From assembly GCA_020310875.1 (NCBI GenBank), contig CM035439.1, positions 137,459,929 to 137,523,928 of the forward strand: DNA of 64,000 nucleotides, in the 5' to 3' direction. Position numbers and translations under genes: made by a program. This document shows positions 25,076 through 34,887 of the stretch, one piece after another. Within the stretch, counting starts at the first letter, position 1, and each line of letters opens with the position of its first letter. This DNA is from Ceratopteris richardii (taxonomy: Eukaryota > Streptophyta > Polypodiopsida > Polypodiales > Pteridaceae). The notes beneath the pieces are model-generated. The model searched no databases. It was given only the letters and a program-made list of their open reading frames with translations, and had not been told where the DNA came from.

Positions 25076-28000
25076 CTAGGAAGGAGGGCTTCTTCTATCG
25101 TTGGCTCTCTCCTCGTTCTCATAGATGGCTGGAGCACAAGCTTCTTGGGGAGGATTACTTATTCTGTTACTTTTCCGAACAGGCTCATACGCTCCCTGAG
25201 AAGGAATGTAGGCAACCTGTGGGGGTACGTAAGCTTTCGAGGGAGGCTCATCTGCCTTTTGGGGGGAAAGATAAGCTTCTTGAGGACGCACATGGGCTTC
25301 CTGAAGAGGCTGGCTTATCCGTTCTCTTGCCCTTTCCTTTCTTTGAGGGGCAGGTTCCTTTTCTGATTGTGCAATTAGCCTCTCTATTCTTTCTAGCAGT
25401 CCATCAAAGTGTAACTGCGTCTTAGCTGAGCTAGAGATGTTAAAGAGGCGGCTAGCCTCGAACATGGCTTGAGCCAATTCCACCATCTTAGCACAAATTT
25501 TAGTTCGTTCAAGCTCTAGCTCGGCTCTAGGGTAGCATTTTTCATGATCGGTTATGGTTGGCCCTTCTTGGATTCTGGCCTGATATGCTTTAGGCATCAT
25601 GTTTAGGTCCTCAGGAGTGGGATCTGCTAGGACTGATCCTACTTTGGGGGGTGGTGGAGTCGTATGAGGCGGGTTGGAAGGTGGTGGATCGGATGGAGAT
25701 GGGAATGGAGGTGGCGGAGTAGTGTGAGAGGGAGTTTGAGTTGTGAGTTCGATTATTCTGGCTCTCGTTTCTCTTACGCTTTCCTCGAGTTCACTCATCT
25801 TCTTTGCCCATTGCCTTTTCATTCTTTCCCGACTATCTTTCCAAGCTCTAGTCCTTTTCTTGGTTATGCTCTCAGTTTCACTAGCCTCTGGGCCCTTTTC
25901 CTGGCTTGCCCCTTGGTTTTGCTGCAATGCCTGAGCTCTAGTGACTACCTGTACTGGTGCAGTGGAAGTGACACTTCCTGAGGAATCTACCATTAACCCA
26001 ATAACGTTGATAGGAGTGTTTTTTGGCATATTATTGGGGTTCTTCGGGCAATCTCGTAAGAGATGCTCTTTTCCACAATCTTGGCAAAAGCCTTGGATCG
26101 TCACGGGCTGAGTTTGTGTAGGTGGAGGTAAGGGGCAATCACGAATGAGGTGATCTCCCTGACATCTGTAGCACGGTCCTCTAGGGAAGGGAGGTCTTAC
26201 CTGCCTAGGTTGAGGCCTAGGGTTGGGGTTTGCATACATGACGTTTGTATAATCTGACTCCCAACTAGGTTCATTTGGCTCTTCGCTGTAATAGGACTCA
26301 CCATGTTCTGGAGACTGCATGTAGTACGCCTGGGGACTATCAACATGTGTAGAATCAAAGTTATGGTCACTGGGGTCACTTTCTGAGATCAATGGGGTTA
26401 CTGGTACTATGGCCCTATTCAGGTTTTCTTCTGCAGCTGTATACTTTACAGGGATTACATTAGCGGGGTTTGGAGGCTGTTGAGCTAGCACCGGTTGGGG
26501 TCTCTGTTGGGCCTGATATTGTGGTTGGTAGGTTTGTTGGGGTCTAGCATATTGTGGTGGTGGATTTTGGTTCTAGTATCTGCCTTGTTGGTAGGGCTGA
26601 AGGTAGGTTTGTCTGACCGCTTGCTTGTTGTAAGGGCAGTCTTGTGCTGTGTGATTTGTGTATCTTCGTTCTATGGTGCAATATTGGCTATTTGGATTGA
26701 TCTGGGGTTGAGCCATAATGGGACACACGTTTGCCATATGGTCACCACCGCATGTATAGCACCTCTTCGCTGGGGTAAACCTCGGAATTTGTTTGCTAGA
26801 GACGCCTAGTTTTTGGGCCACTTTCTCTGCGAGTTCCTCAATTGATGTGGATTGCGTGGAAGAGTGACTAGATGCACTATCCGAATCTTTGTAGATTTTG
26901 GAAAGCTCTAGTTCTTCCCCTAGGTTATCTTCAATGTCAATGCACATGCGTACACACTCTTCTATAGTCCTAGGGTCCTTCAGATACACATAGGATCTCA
27001 ATTTCGTACTCAGCAATCCATCAAGGAATAAGGCTACTTGTTTGGCAGATGTGGGTAGCTCCGAAACAGGGCATCTTTCAAGATATTGTCTAAATCTTCT
27101 TCCTGCCAATCTTACAGTCTCTTGGGGAGTCTGTTTGAAGCTGTGAATCAATGAGGAGGTATTATGCCTTATGCCACTCTTAGAGAATTCAATAATGAAA
27201 GCCTCTAGGAGTTGGTCTATGCTCCTGAACTGCCTCTCATTTAGTGGCTGAAACCATGTCAGGGCAGTGTTCCTAAGGGTCAGACCAAAGGCATTGTACT
27301 GTGTGAATAGATCCTCCACTTGTTCAGCTCTCAAGACTTGCCTAAACTCAACCACATGATCGTATGGATCTCCAGTGCCATCGAAGTAGTTCTTCATGGA
27401 CTTCACTAGCTGAGTCGGTCTCAAAGTCCTTGTGTGCTCTCTAGGTCGTGGTAGAGGGAACTCCTCTGCATTTCTTTGATTCCGGTGAGCTCTAAGGATC
27501 TCAGGTTCTACTCTATTCGTCTCCGTCCTCATTCTTTCCCTGCCCACGGGGTTGGCAAAGCTTACTTCTGGTCTATCTCTACTTCTGTCTCTTTGCATTC
27601 CATGAGCTTGGGATGTTCCAGCTCTAGGGTGACCATAGGATACATTCAATCTTGGTTGGGGGAAAACGAATTCACCCTTCCAAGTGTAAGCATGCCTATC
27701 ATTTTCCGTAACCACAAAGATCCTCTCCGAAGCGTGATCTAGGTAGGTCACTCTGCCTGGGCTATCAGGATCCTTAAACTCATAGATCATGATTGTTCCT
27801 ATATCAGTTGGCTGATCAGGTTTATACCTCCAAAAGGCTTCGTCAGTTTCTCGATTGAGAAGCAAATCTATGCACTTGTTGTCTTGGGGAACCCAATCAG
27901 GTGTGATAATCCTAGTGAGAACAGATTTGCCTCGGGGTGTTCTAGGTTCTACTCCCATGTTTCCTTGTTCCAAGTCACCTAAGTCCGCTTCTGAGATTAC

Positions 28001-28453
28001 ATTTCCAAATTCATCTGTCCTATCTGGGTGACTGGTGACTACGTATATGGTTCCTTCTTTGTCCAGGTATGCACCGTTTTCAAACTTGACAGCTGGGTGC
28101 CCTAGTCCTATGGATTGGTCAGGGTTTTTAATCTGGACCACGAATCTTCCTAGGCCGTCCTCATAGATGCTAGCACCTAATCGGTTGGTCCTAAGGTATT
28201 CCAACTGTGTTTTGTAAGGGCCTTCTACCCTGTACAAGTATGGCACACCTGAACTTCCCGTAGGTCTGTCCATGCCTTGAGACATCTCTGACTCACTAGT
28301 CTCAGAGCTAGGGTAGTACGAGTGGTGGCTCAACTGCTGGGCCCAAGACCTAGCAGTGTGGTTAACACTAGCCTCTGAAGACCTAAGGCTTTGTCTCTCC
28401 CTTACTAGATGTCGTCCTGATCTAAGGTTCATATGCCTATCTAAGTAGCCCAA
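25076..28453 (-). CDS. Gypsy-2 gag with novel N-terminal domain and several zinc knuckles
   Basis: Gag begins MGYLDRHMNLRSGRHL. An N-terminal domain of about 200 residues (about 28230-27680, with GPYKTQLEYLRTNRLGASIY and RVTYLDHASERIFVVTENDR) has no family I recognise. A canonical retrotransposon Gag domain follows (about 27420-26900; YFDGTGDPYDHV, TLRNTALTWFQPLNE, FKQTPQETVRLAGRRFRQYL). CCHC knuckles appear as CYTCGGDHMANVC (26723-26761), then CYRCQGDHLIRDC and CQDCGKEHLLRDC (about 26180-26055). A basic coiled coil (about 25880-25740) and a proline-rich stretch with repeated P-Q/S-x-A-Y units (about 25330-25130) close the protein. A palindrome-rich leader lies upstream. The frame has about two breaks. 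Confidence 0.9.
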
Positions 28454-30246
28454 TTCTTTGCCCAGAGTACAACCTCGTTGCTGGTTACTTTATATTAGTC
28501 GCTTGGTTCTTTTTAGTTATTTCTCGTGTTTAAGGTCTTGTCTGATATTACGTCGTCAGGAATACTTGAATGTTCTTCGTGCTTTTAGGTTGATCGTTCC
28601 ACGTTAGGTTCTTTTCCTTCATGTTATCGACAGTACAGAGATTAGGTTTTTAGCTTGAACTTGAGTTTTAGGTAGTCCTCAACTTGATACCTGCCTATCG
28701 TCGCCCTGACTTGCTCCTACCTCTAGTCGTCCTTAGCCTAAACTATGAATTGACAGAGGGGGTTAAAAGTTTCCAACCTTTTGTTTCCTGCTTGGTTGCC
28801 CTTGAGTGCCTAGGAAGTGTGTTCCCAAGCTTGCACTTACACTTGCTTAGAACACCTTTCGAAGCTCTCAATAGATCTGTAAGAGTTCCAAAGTTAGCTT
28901 AAAGATTTAAATTCCAAGAACCAATTATTTTCATTCCTGTAGCACAAACACAAGCTTGCATAGTGATTTTTAAGAAAACAATTCTAGAGACCCCTGACTT
29001 TGATCCCCCTGGGTATGGTCAACTTCAAAATACCATATCTGAAAATCAACGCATTATCTTTATAAAAAACAGTTGAGGGCGTGTAGTATATGTCGCGAGC
29101 TTTCCAACAAGCCCTAGAGCTCAAAAATTTGATTTCGTATGAAGAAGTTATGACTGTTCAGGGTTTAGGGGGTTAAGACAGGATTCAATCTGGCTGACAG
29201 ATCCTAGGATTTTCTCCCAAAACACAAGTGTAGGAACCTCCAATTATGCTAATGGATTGACTATTTGCCCCAAAATTTATCCCAAAGTTTGAACAAAAGC
29301 AAACCCTAATTTTTGGCCGAAAAGCCTGTCAATCGCGATCGACAGGTCTGTCAATCGCGATTGACAGAGGTGTCCGTCGGGGCTGTCAGTCGCGATTGAC
29401 AGTGTCAATCACGATCGACAGAGTCGATCGTGGCTGTCAATCGCGATCGACACGTTTTCCGGATTTTTCACCGAAATTTCAGTCAATCGGGGGCCTATCA
29501 GTCGCGATGGACACGTGGCTACGCGTAAAAGTCAATCAATCGTTGAATTTCAGTCGGTCGCGATCGACGGTGTCAATCGCGACTGACAGAGGTGTCGGTC
29601 GTGGCTGTCGATCGCGATCGACGGTGTCAATCGCGATCGACGGTGTCAATCACGATTGACAGGGTCCTACGTGGCAATCTGTCGGTCGTGAAGTCTGTCG
29701 GTCGCGATCGACAGAGTCTGTCGGTCGCGATTGACAGGGTCTGTCGGTCGCGATTGACAGGGTCTGTCGGTCGCGATTGACAGAGGCTGTCGGTCGCGAT
29801 TGACAGAAAATCACGGAATTTTTCTACTGTTTTATGTGATTTGGGAAGTGCTCATCACGCTTGTGCTAGTGGTGAACTTTGTTTTACCAAATGATCGAAT
29901 TTTCTGTCGATCGCGATCGACAGAGGCTGGCGACTGCGAGACAGATTCGACGAGTTTCGTACCTACGCAGGGAGCTGGGGATGGTGATTCAGCAAGGTCC
30001 TGCAAAAAGCTCAAGAAACATGCAAGAAAACACACACGCAATATCGCTCTCTCGCTCTCTCTCACAAGTGAAATGAGGGAAATGAGGTGGGAAAGGTGAT
30101 ATGATCAAAAACAGAAATTTTCGCGATGATGGAGATGGAGGTGGGAGATGGTGATGATGATGATGGAGATGAAGATGGTGAAGGAAAAACAAGAAAATAG
30201 GTGAAAGTAAAGAAAATACCTACAACTCCAACGTGTCAACTCTACG
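28454..30246 (-). promoter_or_regulatory. Gypsy-2 5' leader between splice donor and gag
   Basis: About 1.8 kb without a convincing gene. From the 5' side it contains a GATGGA-rich stretch near 30120-30190, a short CT-rich stretch, the palindrome array (listed separately) and about 0.9 kb of unique sequence before gag. It lies wholly downstream of the putative donor, so it would be removed from spliced RNA. The same layout is seen in gypsy-1 (34888-36598). Confidence 0.7.
29327..29922 (-). repeat. Gypsy-2 array of near-palindromic 18-bp boxes
   Basis: About 17 copies of a unit close to TGTCAATCGCGATTGACA, which is its own reverse complement. Variants are TGTCGGTCGCGATTGACA and TGTCAATCGCGATCGACA. 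Five copies between about 29695 and 29805 are spaced regularly at about 23 bp; the others are irregular. Most keep the CpG-rich core TCGCGA. Each unit could pair with itself or with a second RNA molecule, or bind a dimeric protein as DNA. The same type of array occurs in gypsy-1 at 35658-36272. Confidence 0.9.
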
Positions 30247-30256
30247 ACTTACCATC
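30247..30256 (-). promoter_or_regulatory. Putative splice donor in the gypsy-2 leader
   Basis: The minus strand reads GTGATG then GTAAGT, the intron starting at 30252, about 27 nt past the primer site. The equivalent site in gypsy-1 (36603) reads GATG then GTAAGA. A donor between primer site and gag is the usual retroviral position for making subgenomic RNA. Confidence 0.6.
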
Positions 30257-30279
30257 ACACGCTCGTCCTCAAAATTCGA

Positions 30280-30297
30280 TCCCTGGCAACGGCGCCA
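30280..30297 (-). promoter_or_regulatory. Gypsy-2 primer binding site (tRNA-Asp)
   Basis: The minus strand TGGCGCCGTTGCCAGGGA begins 8 nt from the LTR. As I recall the plant tRNA-Asp(GTC) 3' end (CCCCGGCAACGGCGCCA), it is complementary with one mismatch. tRNA-Asp priming is known in Athila-type elements. Confidence 0.88.
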
Positions 30298-30305
30298 AAA
30301 TTTGG

Positions 30306-31004
30306 TGTAGCTCAGTGATGAGTAGCACCTCCTTTAATGTCAATCCGAGAAGACGTGAGGATGGTATGAAGACCTCGAGCAAGTGGCAGCACAAGTGTGT
30401 GAGTGAGAAGCACACAAACATGCACACACATACACACACACGCGCACACACGGCAAGACAAAGAGTGAGAATCAATGGAGTTCTTAGATTACTTTCCAAA
30501 AAAGTTATTACAAGTTTGTTTCAATTACAATCTAAACCCCCCAAAAATGAGCTCTCTAGCTCCTTTTATAGTTTTTGACTAGCTTTGGCCCTGTTCAGAC
30601 CTAGTGTCCGGCCTAGTTAAAAATTAGGTTCCAGGGCTTATTTGAGGGCTCAAACGAGATCTAAAAAATACGAAAATTGGCAGGTAGATACTTCTAAAGC
30701 TCCTCAAGCTCAAGGACTCCTTGGCTTGCACAAAATGGAGCTACAAAAATATGAAATGGTATTTACAATGGTGTTTAGTGATGAGAATCACTTTGAATGG
30801 GTGTAAAGGATTTGAAAAATTAAAGGTTGCCTTACTGCTAGATCTGCGTGAGTGCTCGTACTTGCTTCTTCATGAGGAAAATTACTGGCCTATTTGCCAG
30901 ATCTTCGTTGACTCCCTTGTCTGCTTGTGCCTTCTCTCCCTTCTGACTCTCTTCTCTGACTGCCATGCCTCGTTAGTCCTTCAGTTCCTTGTCTGCTGCT
31001 AACA
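30306..31004 (-). repeat. Gypsy-2 5' LTR with promoter
   Basis: A 699-bp LTR, partner of 14006-14704. On the minus strand a TATA box (TATAAAAGGAGC, 30570 downwards) would place transcription start near 30535 and leave a repeat/U5 part of about 230 bp before the primer site. The (CA)n tract (about 30420-30450) lies in the transcribed part. CAAGC flanks its right side. Confidence 0.94.
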
Positions 31005-31009
31005 CAAGC

Positions 31010-34000
31010 CTAAGGGTCTTTCTATGTGACCATCGGCCATCTGCAATTTCATCCTCGTGGGCCTGAGTGCTGGCTTGCCCCAACGCTTCCATAGGGAAGT
31101 GGTAGCAATTGCAACACCTGCGCCTAAGTCTAGAATGGCCTTGGTGGTGTATCCTTGATGGGTGATAGGAAGATATGTGTTTCCCTCTTCTCCCTCACTC
31201 ATGTCTCCTATCTTGTCCAATGGTATTTCTGGCACTGTTCTCTGGGATCCTACCTGGGAACGAGGTTTTGCTATCTCTGGTACTTGTTTGGCTACATGTT
31301 TCCATAGCTCTGGCCTTACTTTGAGTAGCTCTTCTAAGGTGAGGTTGCATTGTACTTTAGTGTTTTTCACTACCTCTGTGTTCCTAGGTATGACTGAGTC
31401 CTCATTTCGTACCATGACCGTGGGTGCTCTCATACAAGTAGACTTAGTTTCCCATGGGCCTGTGAAGTGGGGTAATTCTTGTAGAGAGTTAGACTCAAAG
31501 TCTAATCTTTCCTGAGATTGGGTGCTCTCCTGCTCCTCATAAATGGATGGGATGTCTTGTGGGAATTGGTCGTGTGCATCATCCACAAGTTCAATAGGAG
31601 GAGGGACTTCACTCTCTTTAGCCCATTTGTCTTCTTGAATCTCGCATAGGAATTCTGGTGTGAACCGATTCATAGAAGATGCTGTGTCTGGCTCCGTAGA
31701 GTTAGGCACATAGGCTTCAGGCACATAGGCTTCCGGGGCAGGACTGCTTACTCTTTCACTTGCCTTGTCCTTGTGTTGAGAGGCGGGTTCCTTTTCCGAT
31801 TGTGCAATCAGCTTCTCTATTCTTTCTAACAGTCCATCAAAGTGCAACTGTGTCTTCGTTGAACTAGAGATGTTAAATAGGCGACTGGCCTCAAACATGG
31901 TCTGAGCCAATTCCACCATCTTAGCATAAATTTTGGTTCGTTCTAGCTCTAGTTCTGCTCTAGGGTAACACTTTTCATGATCAGTTACGTTTGGCCCTTC
32001 TTGGATTCTGGCCTGATATGCTTTAAGCATCATATTAAGATCCTCGGGAGTGGGATCTGCTAGGACTGATCCTACTCTAGGGGGTGGTGGAATTAGGTGA
32101 GGCGGGTTGGAAGGTGGCGGGTCGGATGGAGTTGGGAATGGTGGAGGTGGGGTAGTGTGAGAGGGAGTTTGAGATGTGAGTTCAGTTATCCTGGCCTTTG
32201 TTTCTCTGAGGCTTTCCTCGAGTTCACTCATCTTTTTTGCCCATTGCCTTTTCATTCTTTCACGACTATCTCTCCAAGCTCTAGTCCTTTTCTTTGTCAT
32301 GCTCTCTGTTTCACTAACATCTGGGCTCTTTTCCTGGCCTACCCCTTGGTTTTGCTGCAATGCTTGAGCTCTAGTGACTACCTGTACGGGTGCAGTGGAA
32401 GTGACACTTCCTGTGGAACCTACCACTAACCCAATAACGTTAATAGGAGTGATTTTTGGCATATTATTAGGATTCTTAGGGCAATCTCGTAAGAGATGCT
32501 CCTTTCCACATTCTTGGCAAAAGCCCTGGATCGTCACTGACTGGGGTTGTGTAGGTGGAGGCACGGGACAATCACGAATGAGATGATCTCCTTGACATCT
32601 GTAGCATGGTCCTCTAGGGAATGGAGGTCTTACTTGCCTAGGTTGAGGTCTAGGGTTGGGGTTTGCATACATGATGTTTGTGTAATCTGACTCCCAACTA
32701 GGTTCATTTGGCTCTTCACTATAGTAGGACTCACCATGTTCAGGAGACTACATGTAGTAGGACTGGGGGCTATCAACATGTGTAGAATCGAAACAAATGG
32801 TCACTGGGATCACCTTCTGAAAGCACTGGTGTTACGGGGACTATAGCTCTATTCAGGTTTTCTTCTGCAGCAGCATACTTTACCGGAATCACATTAGCTG
32901 GAGCAGGGGGTTGTTGTGCTAGCACAGGCTGAGGCCTTTGTTGGTTTTGGTAGGGTTGGTAGGTTTGTTGAGGCCTCGCATACTGCTGAGGTGGGTACTG
33001 GTTCTGGTATCTTCCTTGTTGAGGGTATGGTTGTGGGTACGTCTGCCTAACGGTTTGCTTATTGTAGGGGCAATCTTGCGCGGTGTGATTGGTGTACCTC
33101 CGTTCTATGGTGCAGTACTGGCTACTAGGATTTACTTGGGGTTGAGCCATAATGGGACATACATTCGCCATGTGGTCACCACCACAAGTATAGCATCTTT
33201 TCACAGGGGCAAACCTTGGGATTTGTTTGCTAGAGACACCTAGTTTTTGTGCCACTTTCTCAGCGAATTCCTCAATTGATGTGGATTGCGTGGAAGAGAG
33301 ACTAGAGGCACTATCTGAATCTTTGTATATTTTGGAAAGTTCTAACTCTTCCCCTAGGTTATCCTCAATGTCAATGCACATGCGTACACACTCTTCAATG
33401 GTCATAGGGTCCTTCAAGTACACATATGACCTCAATTTGGTACTTAGCAATCCATCCAGGAACAGAGCCACTTGTTTGGCAGGTGTGGGTAACTCAGGGA
33501 TGGGACATCTCTCCAGATATTGCCTAAATCTTCTTCCTGCAAGTCTCACGGTCTCTTGAGGGGTTTGCTTGAAGCTGTGAATCAGCGAGGAGGTATTATG
33601 TCTTATGCCACTCTTAGAGAATTCAATAATGAAAGCCTCTAGGAGTTGGTCTATACTCGTGAACTGCCTCTCGTTTAGTGGCTGAAACCATGTCAGGGCA
33701 GTGTTCCTAAGGGTTAGACCAAAGGCATTGTACTGCATGAATAGATCTTCCACTTGTTCCGCTCTCAAGACTTTCCTAAACTCAGCCACATGATCGTATG
33801 GATCTCCAGTGCCATCGAAGTAGTTCTTCATGGACTTATCCAGTTGTGTAGGTCTCAATGTTCTTGTGTGTTCTCTAGGTCTCGGCAAAGGGAAATCATC
33901 GGCATTTCTTCGGTTCCCTGGGGCTCTATGTCCCTCAGGCTCCCCTCTATTTGTTTTCGTTCTCGTTCTTCCTCCTCCCAAAGAGTTGGCAAAGCTTACC

Positions 34001-34887
34001 TCAGGTCTATCTCTATGTCTGTCTCTTTGAGCTCCATGAGCATGGGACGTTCCAGCTCCCGGGTGGCCATAGGACACATTCGATCTTGGTTGGGGGAAAA
34101 CGAATTCACCTTTCCAAGTGTAAGCATGCCTATCATTTTCTGTAACCACAAAGATCCTCTCTGAAGCGTGATCTAAGTAGGTCACTCTACCTGGGCTATC
34201 TGGATCTTTAAACTCATAGATCATGATTGTTCCTATATCATTTGGCCGATCAGATTTATACCTCCAAAAGGTTTCATCAGTCTCTCGGTTCAGAAGTAGA
34301 TCTATGCTCTTGTTGTCCTGGGGAATCCACTCAGGAGTGAGAATTCTCGTAAGAACAGATTTCCCTCGAGGGGTCCTGGGCTCTGCACCCATGTTTCCTT
34401 GTTCTAGGTCATCTATGTCCGTCTCAGGGATCACATTCCCGAATTCGTCTGTCCTATCTGGGTGACTGGTGACTACGTATATGGTTCCTTCTTTGTCCAA
34501 GTATGCTCCATTTTCAAACTTGACAGCTGGGTGCTCTAGTCTTATGGATTGGTTAGGGTTTTTAATCTGGACCATGGATCTTCCTAGACCGTCCTCATAG
34601 ATGCTAGCACCTAATCGGTTGGTCCTAAGGTATTCCAGCTGCGTCTTGTACGGGCCTTCTACTTTGTGCAAGTATGGCACTCCTGAACTTCCCGTAGGTC
34701 GGTCCATGCCTTGAGACATCTCTGATTCACTGGTCTCAGAGCTAGGGTAGTATGAGTGGTGGCTCAACTGCTGGGCCCAAGACCTAGCAGTGTGGTTGAC
34801 ACTAGCCTCTGAAGACCTAAGACTTTGTCTATCTCTCCCTAGATGTCGCCCTGATCTAAGGTTCATAAGCCTAATTGAATAGCCCAA
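31010..34887 (-). CDS. Gypsy-1 gag and start of protease
   Basis: Same layout as gypsy-2 gag. Start MGYSIRLMNLRSGRHL. N-terminal domain (about 34660-34110). Gag domain (about 33850-33330; YFDGTGDPYDHVAEF). CCHC knuckle CYTCGGDHMANVC near 33190-33150. Two more knuckles (CYRCQGDHLIRDC, CQECGKEHLLRDC) near 32610-32480. Then the basic coiled coil (about 32310-32170). The proline-rich A-Y-V-P repeat near 31740-31700 is shorter than in gypsy-2. The left end enters the retropepsin (TTKAILDLGAGVAI) and is cut at 31010 by gypsy-2; the protein continues from 14000. Broken in a few places. Confidence 0.88.

Larger units (their letters stand above)
14006..31004 (-). mobile_element. Gypsy-2, near-complete 17-kb Ty3/gypsy element inserted in gypsy-1
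   Basis: Gypsy-2 is a minus-strand element of 16,999 bp. It has two 699-bp LTRs (14006-14704 and 30306-31004) and target duplication CAAGC (14001-14005 and 31005-31009), and it interrupts the protease of gypsy-1 (the uninterrupted reading is seen in gypsy-2 itself near 24350). All parts of the family are present: primer site, splice donor, leader array, gag, PR, RT, RNase H, duplicated-module integrase, second PR-like domain, splice acceptor, 3' ORF, hairpin and polypurine tract. The LTRs differ at about six positions (about 0.9%), which makes it the youngest datable element here, roughly a third of a million years at grass-type rates. It is slightly broken, with about six to eight breaks. 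It is an Athila/Tat-like Ty3 element by layout and tRNA-Asp primer; exact clade not settled. Confidence 0.95.

Noticed and set aside
29327-29922. CRISPR-like array of short repeats
   Set aside because: Units are palindromic and variable, spacing is irregular and often shorter than the unit, no uniform spacers exist, and the array lies in the leader of a plant retroelement with no cas genes.
30280-30297. tRNA gene fragment at the gypsy primer sites
   Set aside because: Only the 18-nt primer complement is present, on the expected strand and next to the LTR; there is no cloverleaf.
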